IMG/VR virus record: IMGVR_UViG_3300037346_000668
Coordinates: 18,936-82,935 of that record
Reading direction: 5' to 3' (one strand)
DNA from: a virus
Length of the DNA: 64,000 nt
Shown: in pieces, positions 50,232-58,555 of the stretch
How the letters are laid out: every line of letters starts with the position of its first letter
Numbering within the stretch: position 1 is the stretch's first letter
Notes under the pieces: model-generated
Told to the model about the DNA's origin: nothing
The model's input: only the letters and a program-made list of their open reading frames with translations
The model's database searches: none
Program-made: the position numbers and the translations under genes

Positions 50232-53200
50232 TTAAGTTATCTGTATAGCATATCCAAGTTGAGCATTAGGTGAAGTTACATTAATAGTAGCAGTATATTT
50301 ACCAGAACCAAAAGTAAAATTGACTGGGCCTGCTATAGATCCAGCAGTTAATCTTGCTTGTCTGGATGTAGTTATCCCACTTCCTGGTGTAAATTCTATC
50401 CTAAATGTACCGGTCCTAGGTGGACTAAATGTATTATTCATAGGTAGTGTTGCAAAAGTATTGTTAGGTATAGATGCATATCCAGTAAAAAAATCATTAT
50501 AAGGTACGCTATTTATAAATATATTCCAGGTACCAGCTATTAATGAACCACTTTGATTAGACACACTAAATGTTCCATAAGGATTAGCAGTTGTTGTAGT
50601 GGTTGTACTTGTACTTGTTGTTGTACTCGTTGTTGTAGTTGGTGGTACATAAACCACTGCACTACCACCAGGTAAGCTACAATCAAACGGTGAGAATGTC
50701 GTAGTTGTTGTAGTTGTAGTAGTAGGAGCTAATGTTGTTGTAGTTGTCGTACTTGTTGTACTCGTTGTTGTACTCGTTGTTGTTGTTGTGCTAGTTGTTG
50801 TTGTACTAGTTGTTGTTGTAACAGGAGCACCACCAGTATACCCGAATTCAGGCAAAAGAAGTCCACTTCCACCGATCAATGAAGGTGGTGGATAGTATGG
50901 ACCATTAACTAAACCAATGCTGCCAACATCAACATTTATAGGTCCAGTTGTTGTTAATAATGAACCAGAATCATCAGGAATCACTCTATAATAAAAATTT
51001 GTTATGTTGGAATCGCCATTATTTAATTGTTCTGCTGCTCCTGAAAGTGTCAATTGATTATTAAAAGGACCTGTAACACCATAAAAAACAAGAGTACTTG
51101 GAAATGGATACGTTTCATTTCCTGTTGAGATTGATAGGTTATCAAATGTAAGAAGCGAATGCAATTCATATCCACCGAGCCAATCGTTATTGAATTCGTA
51201 ATCATACCATGAATGTGCATACCCATCATCCCATGTGCTTTCATTGAATATTTGCCAATTTAATCTTTTGGTTCCCCAGTATTTTAAATTAGGGTTAGGA
51301 TAATTTTTCATTTCCTCCTCCCAATAAACATAATAATCCATAGGATTAACCCCACCAGTTAATGACGGAGTAACAAATAACAAATCTATAGACCCGCTTT
51401 CTTCCGCTCTTAGCTCAATACCATTTTGATCAGCACCAAGTTCACTAGGTGCATATATTGTAATTGTCACAGGATCAGCCTGTGGATTTTCACAGGAAGC
51501 AAAATAATCAGGATATGTTCTAAGTGAATTCACAGAGGACGTTATCTCATTTGCAGTATTATATAAGCTATCGCCAGTCTGACTATATCCTATTAATCTA
51601 TTGTTAACATAGATTGATAGACTTCCTCCTCCCAGAACCCTCTGTGAGTTATATATAGATGTATTAACATAGAGTTTTTTAGGGGATAGCATTTGAAGCA
51701 GAATCCCACCCCATAAAAATTCAAGGGTAATTGGTATATTGAATGAATAAGAATCTATAATTGTTGCTGGCCATCTACCATTAATCTGAGGTATACTACC
51801 AGTTATTGTTACATAATCATCATCACTAAGATCATGAAGACCTGTTGTAGTGATCACAGAATATCCATACTGACCACTAATCCCTGCAATTTCAAAAGAT
51901 TCAACGCTTGCAATATTAAGGGTTATTTGGGTAATTGTTATATCACCATATGCACCAACCGATGACTCTGTTGTTCTAACATAAAGATCCTGGCCGTCGT
52001 CAGCCTTATTTCCATAAGTTGCAAAGTCTAGTATCTCCGAAGGTATTGTTTTTTTGACTTCATCCACGGTTGAACCTTCGGAAGGATACTCCCATATGGA
52101 ATCATACTCCTTCCATTCCCTATCAACATTCTCCCATAAATAATTCTCAACCTCTCTATATCTAGTCCAGGAATCGATATCCACGGTTTTAGGGTCGACA
52201 AATATAGAAGAATTCTTAATAACGCTGGTCTTTGCATTAAAGGCATCATACGTGTTACATATGACCTGATATTCTCCAGTGTAAGGTAAGAAGTGCGCTA
52301 GCTTATAATAGTCCACTATGGATCCTCTAAATTCGAAATGATAAGGTGTACCCGGTTGAGTTGCTGACTTATTTAGAATCCACTCAATTTCCATCATGTT
52401 AGAGAAATCAATATTTTTCCAATTCAGCATCGTATAATTCTGTGCAGTGGAAAAAATCTCATTCTCACCAAAGGTTCCACTAGTTGAATTATCTAATGCA
52501 ACATCATATTCACCGCTACTATAATAAACAGCAGTAACAGTACCAAATACACCGCTAGACTTAACTTTAACCCTATCACCAGGTCTATATGTAGGTATTA
52601 ATAACGCATCCCAGTTTATATTTAATTCGTTCCATTCCCATCTATCGGCAGAGATTTCAAGTATCACTGGCATACCAACTGGAGTATTATACATTTTTCC
52701 TGTTACAGGATCCGTATATGCGGGAGGATCAAATCTACCATCGCCAAGTTCGGCGATCTTTCCGTTCTGTTTAAGATCATAAAAATTACCAATAGCAGTC
52801 AATAATGAATTATTCTGTGCTGGTGTATAGATTTGTTGGGAATCCAATGGATTTATTATATTACCAAGATCTGATAACGTAGATGAAATTATTTCTATGG
52901 TGCCTGATAGCAAAGATGGATTATAATTGGAATAATAATGTATTACACCAGATGCTTCAGGAGCTATATACCATTCCAGTGAATTCCCACCAGTTGCCCC
53001 ATTATTAATTATTCCAGTTGGTACATTGCTTACCCACTGAAAGGAATTGCCACTTGGAAATCCGGGGAAAGAGGTAATAGAAAGATCAATTCCATATCCG
53101 GAAGGATCGTTGACGCTAAAGACATATTTTTTTCCTGCCTCTAACCTTAAAATTGGGTTATTCCCAGTAATTCCGTATGGTATATCACCAACAAATTTAA

Positions 53201-55043
53201 CGGCACTCCCAGTACCACCAGGAAAGGTAACATTCAGAGAATATGAATTGTTATAAGAACTAGGTGTCTGTATATAATTAGGATTTGGTCTTATATTGAA
53301 ATTTCTAAGATCCTCTATAAATCCAAAATCTGGATTGGGGAAAAATCCAAAATCATATCCTATGTTTATATCAGATCTAATCATCTGATCAGTCCATGAC
53401 CTGGTATTCTGGATCATAAAATAAACACCCTCACCTGTTATATCTATTATTCTTGCATTTAGAGGAAGATAATCCCTCTTAAGTCTCTCCTTTAATGCAA
53501 ATATTTTTATAAGGACCTCCTCCTGTGTAAACTTAAATGCATCAACAACCACTGGATATCCGTATTCATCAGTGTCATTGGTAGTCTTATTCAAATCATA
53601 ATAAAGACCAAATAATGATGTTTTCTTTATAGTTTTACTAGGAAGCTGTGAATTTTCAGATGTTACGTTAAGAACATAATTTCCCTTATTATCAGGTCCA
53701 TATGTCTGCGTAAGTTTATATTTTCCAGAATTCTCGTTATCCAAAACGTCACCAATATTATAAGACTGCGAATATCCATTGGCAGCTTGCTGAGTTTTTA
53801 TTTTATTAAGAAATGTCTGGTTTTGTTGTAGCGGAGATTCTAATTTTAAATTCTTATAATTCAGATTAAGCCAATACTCCTTTATTCTCATGTCCTGGTA
53901 ACCGAAGAACTTAAGTGCATTAATAAGACCCTTATAACTACCTATATAAGGAAATATATCATCACCAGCTATAAGTAGTTCTTTTCTTTTCTCGTTAATT
54001 TCAAGAAAGTTAGGAACAGGCTCAGCAGGATCATGGTCCCTCAATATTATCGAATCAGTATTATAGAATGATCTTCCAATATTTTCAAGTAGTACCTTAA
54101 ATCTTTCATCCTCTGCTATAGTTTGACCATAGAAATCTATTTCTATAACTTTTTGTGGTGTCCCTGTGGTTATATCTTCAACTATAAGTTTTCTCTCATA
54201 AACATTCTCAAGTTCAGCCGATGAGTTTAACGCAACATTTATTGCTATTGCGTCAGAAGTTACATTATTACTAACAATCAATCCATGGTCATAATAATCA
54301 GTTACATCCGAATCAACGGGAATAAGTATATTTGGATAGCTAACTATTAAAGGCTGACCGTCCCCTCCACTTAACTGATCCTCTATAACATACGTAAATA
54401 TAATTTCAGATACATCTACCTCCCCATAATTATCATTATACCATCTAGTTCTCCATTTTGCACCGGTGGAACCTATATTAGATGTATGCGGTAAACCATA
54501 TTCAAGCCCACCAGTAGTTACAAATTCCTGTACTACGAAAACCTGCTCATTCTCATAAAGACCAGTAGATATAGGATCAAAGTAAATATTACCTTTAAAA
54601 TAACCACCAGGTCTATTATCATAACTAGTTTCAAAATATACATTAGTGTCATAGCTTATTATACTTTGACCAAGAAAATTACTCTTGGGAAGGGTAAGCG
54701 AAAATGTCGAACCTATATTATATACCAGAGATATTTTACCCTTAAAATTGGTATTAGCTGTTGGAATATAACCATTAAGGTAAACAGTTGCACCTTTATC
54801 TATGAAATCATTTACCTCTATACACCAGGTATAAAGATTAGTACTAGTCGCATCCGATATATTGAAGGTAAGAATATAATCATCATTAGATTCTATCCAT
54901 TCAAAATATCCAGGGATATTAGCGGAATTACTCATTATATACGAGGATCTAACATCAAGGGGAGTTGGTCCCGTTGGTCCTATATAATCGAAATTTAATG
55001 GATTACCACTTTTATTATAAAAATTGAGATTTAGATTTGTCAT
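50232..55043 (-). CDS. Giant baseplate-wedge-position protein (gp7-like position) with poly-Thr tail
   Basis: A 1603-aa protein directly downstream of the gp6- and gp25-like genes, where T4 has gp7. The middle contains FPYIGSYKGLINALKFFGYQDMRI, typical of baseplate/tail-protein attachment regions of contractile phages. A Tudor/KOW-like segment YRPGDRVKVKSSGVFGTVTAVYY lies near residue ~830. The C-terminal 150 residues alternate Thr-rich linkers (TTTTSTTTTSTTTTT, APTTTTTTTTT) with small domains, ending in a domain with SGSLIAGTWNIFINS. It is far longer than T4 gp7 (1032 aa); homology to gp7 is positional, not proven. It may carry a fibre or adhesin extension. Confidence 0.6.
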   Translation of the reverse strand: MTNLNLNFYNKSGNPLNFDYIGPTGPTPLDVRSSYIMSNSANIPGYFEWIESNDDYILTFNISDATSTNLYTWCIEVNDFIDKGATVYLNGYIPTANTNFKGKISLVYNIGSTFSLTLPKSNFLGQSIISYDTNVYFETSYDNRPGGYFKGNIYFDPISTGLYENEQVFVVQEFVTTGGLEYGLPHTSNIGSTGAKWRTRWYNDNYGEVDVSEIIFTYVIEDQLSGGDGQPLIVSYPNILIPVDSDVTDYYDHGLIVSNNVTSDAIAINVALNSSAELENVYERKLIVEDITTGTPQKVIEIDFYGQTIAEDERFKVLLENIGRSFYNTDSIILRDHDPAEPVPNFLEINEKRKELLIAGDDIFPYIGSYKGLINALKFFGYQDMRIKEYWLNLNYKNLKLESPLQQNQTFLNKIKTQQAANGYSQSYNIGDVLDNENSGKYKLTQTYGPDNKGNYVLNVTSENSQLPSKTIKKTSLFGLYYDLNKTTNDTDEYGYPVVVDAFKFTQEEVLIKIFALKERLKRDYLPLNARIIDITGEGVYFMIQNTRSWTDQMIRSDINIGYDFGFFPNPDFGFIEDLRNFNIRPNPNYIQTPSSYNNSYSLNVTFPGGTGSAVKFVGDIPYGITGNNPILRLEAGKKYVFSVNDPSGYGIDLSITSFPGFPSGNSFQWVSNVPTGIINNGATGGNSLEWYIAPEASGVIHYYSNYNPSLLSGTIEIISSTLSDLGNIINPLDSQQIYTPAQNNSLLTAIGNFYDLKQNGKIAELGDGRFDPPAYTDPVTGKMYNTPVGMPVILEISADRWEWNELNINWDALLIPTYRPGDRVKVKSSGVFGTVTAVYYSSGEYDVALDNSTSGTFGENEIFSTAQNYTMLNWKNIDFSNMMEIEWILNKSATQPGTPYHFEFRGSIVDYYKLAHFLPYTGEYQVICNTYDAFNAKTSVIKNSSIFVDPKTVDIDSWTRYREVENYLWENVDREWKEYDSIWEYPSEGSTVDEVKKTIPSEILDFATYGNKADDGQDLYVRTTESSVGAYGDITITQITLNIASVESFEIAGISGQYGYSVITTTGLHDLSDDDYVTITGSIPQINGRWPATIIDSYSFNIPITLEFLWGGILLQMLSPKKLYVNTSIYNSQRVLGGGSLSIYVNNRLIGYSQTGDSLYNTANEITSSVNSLRTYPDYFASCENPQADPVTITIYAPSELGADQNGIELRAEESGSIDLLFVTPSLTGGVNPMDYYVYWEEEMKNYPNPNLKYWGTKRLNWQIFNESTWDDGYAHSWYDYEFNNDWLGGYELHSLLTFDNLSISTGNETYPFPSTLVFYGVTGPFNNQLTLSGAAEQLNNGDSNITNFYYRVIPDDSGSLLTTTGPINVDVGSIGLVNGPYYPPPSLIGGSGLLLPEFGYTGGAPVTTTTSTTTTSTTTTTSTTTSTTSTTTTTTLAPTTTTTTTTTFSPFDCSLPGGSAVVYVPPTTTTSTTTSTSTTTTTTANPYGTFSVSNQSGSLIAGTWNIFINSVPYNDFFTGYASIPNNTFATLPMNNTFSPPRTGTFRIEFTPGSGITTSRQARLTAGSIAGPVNFTFGSGKYTATINVTSPNAQLGYAIQIT
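50587..50840 (-). repeat. Imperfect triplet repeats encoding poly-Thr/Ser
   Basis: Two clusters (50587-50643 and 50699-50820) of GTT/GTA/GTC triplets on the plus strand, read as ACN threonine codons on the minus strand with occasional Ser. Length changes by slippage stay in frame. A shorter cluster is at 49954-49996 in the next gene. This is a coding repeat, not a CRISPR. Confidence 0.75.
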
Positions 55044-55049
55044 TTTAAA

Positions 55050-55580
55050 TTAGAAAACTCTTTTATTGTTTCTTTTAACTGTATAATTAACAAAGTTCTT
55101 TATACCCTTTGTTGATTCTATTAGCCCATACACCACTCTTTCAAAATAGCTAAGAATTCCTTCCTTCATTGGATCTTTGTATATAATATTAGATAAACTT
55201 CTTCTAAGAATTTGATCCTTGTAATTAAAGCCATTGTACAAATTATCATTCTGTGAGTCCCTAATATCATATAGATTCTGATCCTGGTCAAAATCATAAT
55301 ACCTTCTCTCAACATTTTCTTTAGACATCTCCTTCATTATTTTCTTATAATCAGCGGAAGAAGAACAAGGGCCAAACATATACGAGCCATTAGCATTTGT
55401 TGTAATAGCACGATAGCCAGAACATCCCATATTATAAGCACGATTGGTAGCAAGTTCTATTGTCATATATAAATCTTTTGAATTATAGAAAGTAGTATTG
55501 GTTGTTTTTGGAATTAACCCTTTAACTGTATAATTAACACTAAGATCCTGTTCCGGAAAAAAAGGTGAATATGATTGCAT
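55050..55580 (-). CDS. Hypothetical baseplate-operon protein
   Basis: A 176-aa protein, six bases from its upstream neighbour gp6 and seven from the giant protein. It starts MQSYSPFFPEQDLSVNYTVKG, has YNMGCSGYRAITTNANGSYMFGPCSSS (two cysteines) and a charged helix (KKIMKEMSKENVERRYYDFDQDQN), and ends in a basic TVKRNNKRVF. It occupies the place of a baseplate wedge component. I compared it mentally with T4 gp53 and saw no match, so I leave it unnamed. Confidence 0.65.
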   Translation of the reverse strand: MQSYSPFFPEQDLSVNYTVKGLIPKTTNTTFYNSKDLYMTIELATNRAYNMGCSGYRAITTNANGSYMFGPCSSSADYKKIMKEMSKENVERRYYDFDQDQNLYDIRDSQNDNLYNGFNYKDQILRRSLSNIIYKDPMKEGILSYFERVVYGLIESTKGIKNFVNYTVKRNNKRVF

Positions 55581-55585
55581 TATTA

Positions 55586-57310
55586 TTATTTATTTTGTGC
55601 TGCTAATTGACTCTTAAGTTCGGTCGTTAGTCCGCTTCTAAAATTTCTAGGAACTATGGAGGAAACTGTTATATTAAGGGGTCCAGGTTTACCTGCTACT
55701 ATACTATCAGTAAAGAATGTTCCATTCCTATCCGACCATCCGCCTCTAAGTATAACAAGCTCATTTCTTCCTATTAATATATCACCAAAATTATCCATTC
55801 CTATAACCTCAGAGTATTGTGAATCACTAACGTTAGAAAGATCCTTTATTAACAACTGATTTGCCTCATTTTTTTGTCCAATAAAAAATAAAGAAACTGA
55901 ATCAACACCTTCTATACCCTCGACTATTGCTATAAGATCAGATTTTGGAATTTTATCTCTTCTTTTATTATTTAACATATAATCAGAAAATCTCTTTCTG
56001 ATTGTTTGCTTTATTGTCTCAGGATCATTTCCCTCAAAGATCGATATCACTACATTAACAACATATTTAGCTATAATAGGCTCGACTATTTTAACAACAG
56101 TAGTAGCTATCATTGATCCAGAGTCCTGTATAAGATTTATTATTTTTGTTTTTTGCTGAATAGTTAAAAGAAAATCTGCATCAGGTACACTAAAATAATC
56201 CTCATTTGTTGTAAGATTTAATGTTATATCAGGAACTAGGTAGAGATATACTATATTATCGTCATCCAAATAATCATCATCAAAAGTTGAAAATGCTTGT
56301 ATTTGTGAGAACACGCCGAATTTACTTAGAAATATCTCATAATTTTCAGGATTTGCAAATACAAAAGATCTACTTGTCTTTGGAGCAATCAATCTTATAA
56401 GAGCTATACTTTCCGGATTCGTACCAAATGTTGGATCTATATTATTTTTAATGTCTATATAAAGATTCAAATCAACCTCACCACCAAAAAGATCAGTACC
56501 AGTTGTTACAAATTTATACGTAAGTGGGGTTTCTTTTGTTGAATTCGTATTTCCACTTATACCACTAGTTTGTAAATATTCTATTCTTATCACAGATCCA
56601 CTAGGAGGAACCATACCGAAATTTGAATTACCAAAATAAAGATCTATACCCTCCTGTATACCACTTCTAACAAGGTAACCCTTACCATTTAATGGAATAT
56701 CATAAAGCGAATCATATCTTTTCCATTTTTCCTCATTTACATAAACATCAATATAGAATTGATCTATAAAAGCTCCTGATGTGGATGGAAGATTATAACT
56801 CTGAAGAGCTATACCAGTTCCAGTAACGGTAGCGGTCTCAAAATTTCCCTGGACTAGCTTAGTAGCTATTGAATTTCCTCTTACCAATGGCATAGTAACT
56901 TCATTGCTTCCAAATCTAAGAGAATAGATTTTACCATTCTGTAAACACCTTATCTGCGAATTATTCTTTATTATAACAGCACCGCCAGAAACGTCACCTT
57001 CCCTAGTATTCCATGAGATAGAAACCTCACCCTGAGCTGCTGATGCTCTTCCGGGATCATAGCCTGCAATTCTGGCTAAACTTCTTACAGAATAGTCCCT
57101 TGTTGCTTCCTGCATATTTAATTCTGTTATGGAATCCTCTATAAAATAGAGTATAAGCTGGGAAAGGTTTTGTAAAACGAAAAGTATTTGTCCCCATGCA
57201 GAGGCAACAGTAAAAACATTTGCTGTTTGGTTATACGTGGTTTGAAGAAAAGAAAAGGTATCACCCAATAATCCATCAATAAGTATATTATTTTTTTTAA
57301 ATATATTCAT
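55586..57310 (-). CDS. 6: Baseplate wedge protein, gp6/J-like
   Basis: A 574-aa protein of the baseplate J/gp6 group, which forms the wedge ring around the hub. N-terminal helices (SWGQILFVLQNLSQLILYF, then NMQEATRDYSVRSLARIAGYDPGRASAA) lead into the typical beta domain. Later IVAIVEGIEGVDSVSLFFIG-type sequence (DLIAIVEGIEGVDSV) is the hallmark of the J-like C-terminal half, in the context of a long helix with KQTIRKRFSDYM. It is followed by gp25, as in T4-type baseplates. T4 gp6 is 660 aa, so size is comparable. Confidence 0.85.
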   Translation of the reverse strand: MNIFKKNNILIDGLLGDTFSFLQTTYNQTANVFTVASAWGQILFVLQNLSQLILYFIEDSITELNMQEATRDYSVRSLARIAGYDPGRASAAQGEVSISWNTREGDVSGGAVIIKNNSQIRCLQNGKIYSLRFGSNEVTMPLVRGNSIATKLVQGNFETATVTGTGIALQSYNLPSTSGAFIDQFYIDVYVNEEKWKRYDSLYDIPLNGKGYLVRSGIQEGIDLYFGNSNFGMVPPSGSVIRIEYLQTSGISGNTNSTKETPLTYKFVTTGTDLFGGEVDLNLYIDIKNNIDPTFGTNPESIALIRLIAPKTSRSFVFANPENYEIFLSKFGVFSQIQAFSTFDDDYLDDDNIVYLYLVPDITLNLTTNEDYFSVPDADFLLTIQQKTKIINLIQDSGSMIATTVVKIVEPIIAKYVVNVVISIFEGNDPETIKQTIRKRFSDYMLNNKRRDKIPKSDLIAIVEGIEGVDSVSLFFIGQKNEANQLLIKDLSNVSDSQYSEVIGMDNFGDILIGRNELVILRGGWSDRNGTFFTDSIVAGKPGPLNITVSSIVPRNFRSGLTTELKSQLAAQNK

Positions 57311-57319
57311 TTCTTTTTG

Positions 57320-57691
57320 TTATGTTAATTTTAGTGTCACTAATGGACTTAGTCCACTATCAGATTGTATATTAAAATCAAGTGTTGCTACATCTCTTTG
57401 GGTACCAACATAAAATTTCAATTCGTAAGTTCCACCTAATGCTGCAAAAAGAGGAACATAGACCTTAAGATTAAGATCAAGTTCCTTTTTTATACTATAT
57501 TCGGAAAGCTCTAAATTGAAAATAAGATCCTCTAAATTTAAACCAAATTTAGGATCACCTAATACTTCACCCTTATTAGTAAGGAGTAGCATTTTAAGTT
57601 GACCGGTACAGATCTCTATTGGATCTGATACCTCTAATTGGTAAGGATTGTACTTTGGATCATTTGGATCTCTATTATAAATTTCTCTCAT
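57320..57691 (-). CDS. 25: Baseplate wedge protein gp25-like
   Basis: A 123-aa protein of the gp25/TssE-type family, which starts sheath polymerisation on the baseplate. The key stretch is LKMLLLTNKGEVLGDPKFGLNLEDLIFNLE, matching gp25 (L-L-x-T-x-x-G-E-x-x-x-x-P-x-F-G). The usual E-P-R is altered here. The length is near T4 gp25 (132 aa). The ATG sits just after a perfect 16-bp palindrome and 15-30 bases downstream of a TTGATATATA element. Confidence 0.9.
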   Translation of the reverse strand: MREIYNRDPNDPKYNPYQLEVSDPIEICTGQLKMLLLTNKGEVLGDPKFGLNLEDLIFNLELSEYSIKKELDLNLKVYVPLFAALGGTYELKFYVGTQRDVATLDFNIQSDSGLSPLVTLKLT

Positions 57692-57707
57692 AGGGAATTA
57701 ATTCCCT
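57692..57707. repeat. Perfect 16-bp palindrome in the gp25 leader
   Basis: AGGGAATTAATTCCCT is fully self-complementary and abuts the gp25 ATG. It could fold into a leader hairpin that limits gp25 translation or be a protein-binding site; neither is proven. Confidence 0.5.
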
Positions 57708-57720
57708 TTATATATCAATA
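57706..57720 (-). promoter_or_regulatory. Candidate phage promoter upstream of gp25
   Basis: On the minus strand TATTGATATATAAAG lies 15-29 bases before the gp25 ATG. Exact TTGATATATA core; the transcript would begin within or next to the palindrome. Confidence 0.55.
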
Positions 57721-57760
57721 AAAGAACAGATAGTGATATTCGAAATAATCTATTAATTTT

Positions 57761-58540
57761 TTAATTCCACTGAAGAAAATAAGAAGGAGTATTTTCTCCA
57801 TTAATCATATCCATGACCTCCTGTAACTCTGTATTACCCTGTGTTCCTATCTCAGAAGCGTTTATAGTAACACCACCAGGAAGATTATAGGTGAACACAC
57901 TAAGCATCTGCGAAAGCGCTATTTTGGATTTAGCTATGCAATATCTTACAAAAAGTTCATCGTCAAAAAGATATTCATCGGGAATAGCTACGTGACATCT
58001 AACAGAAACATCCATACCGCCAGCTCCAAATCCCTGAGCGAGTTGACCACCCTTACCCGATCTATTTGGATCTCTACCTAGTATAGTTAGTGCTTTTGTG
58101 TTTTTATTATATTTGTATGCAAAAGTATTTAACATGTATGCTTTTGCAAGATCGAAATATGAATACATAACAGTTCTATAAACCATATTATCTCCCATAA
58201 AAGGAGAAAGTAATAATTCAGAACCAAGTAATTTTGAATCACCGAAATCCCTATCAGGCGTACCCGATAGTCCAGATCCTCCAAGTTCTCTAACCTCGTA
58301 AACTCCAATTATAGATGGTGGAAGAACTATTTGTCTAGTTCTTTTAAATTCAGGATGTGCAAATATGGTATTTGTTATAACAAAAACTCTATCTTCTACA
58401 GCATACTGATAATTATCATAAAACCAAGCCTTGGCTCTTTTTATAATTCTTTCCATTTCTGTTGCATTCAAGCTATATGGTAATGCACAACTAAAATTTA
58501 ATGCATCTCCAATTTCTTGTACTAGTTCGTCTTGTGTCAT
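57761..58540 (-). CDS. Conserved virion/neck-type protein, function unresolved
   Basis: A 259-aa protein starting MTQDELVQEIGDALNFSCALPYSL. The N-terminal helices (EMERIIKRAKAWFYDNYQYAVEDR) and following strand (RQIVLPPSIIGVYEVRELGG) with a G-S-G-L-S-G-T-P loop resemble tail-connector or head-completion proteins of large contractile phages. The C-terminal half has DVSVRCHVAIPDEYLFDDELFV and LSQMLSVFTYNLPGGVTINASE. I could not match it to a named T4 protein. It is 16 bases from the upstream amidoligase gene and 70 bases upstream of gp25. Confidence 0.55.
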   Translation of the reverse strand: MTQDELVQEIGDALNFSCALPYSLNATEMERIIKRAKAWFYDNYQYAVEDRVFVITNTIFAHPEFKRTRQIVLPPSIIGVYEVRELGGSGLSGTPDRDFGDSKLLGSELLLSPFMGDNMVYRTVMYSYFDLAKAYMLNTFAYKYNKNTKALTILGRDPNRSGKGGQLAQGFGAGGMDVSVRCHVAIPDEYLFDDELFVRYCIAKSKIALSQMLSVFTYNLPGGVTINASEIGTQGNTELQEVMDMINGENTPSYFLQWN

Positions 58541-58555
58541 GTTAGGTTTTTATTT

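Noticed and set aside
50587-50840. Repeat cluster that resembles a short-repeat or CRISPR-like array
   Set aside because: The units are three bases long, imperfect, and read continuously as Thr/Ser codons; there are no spacers of constant length.
55050-55580. Naming this gene as T4 gp53
   Set aside because: It occupies a baseplate-operon position, but its sequence shows no similarity to gp53 that I can recognise.
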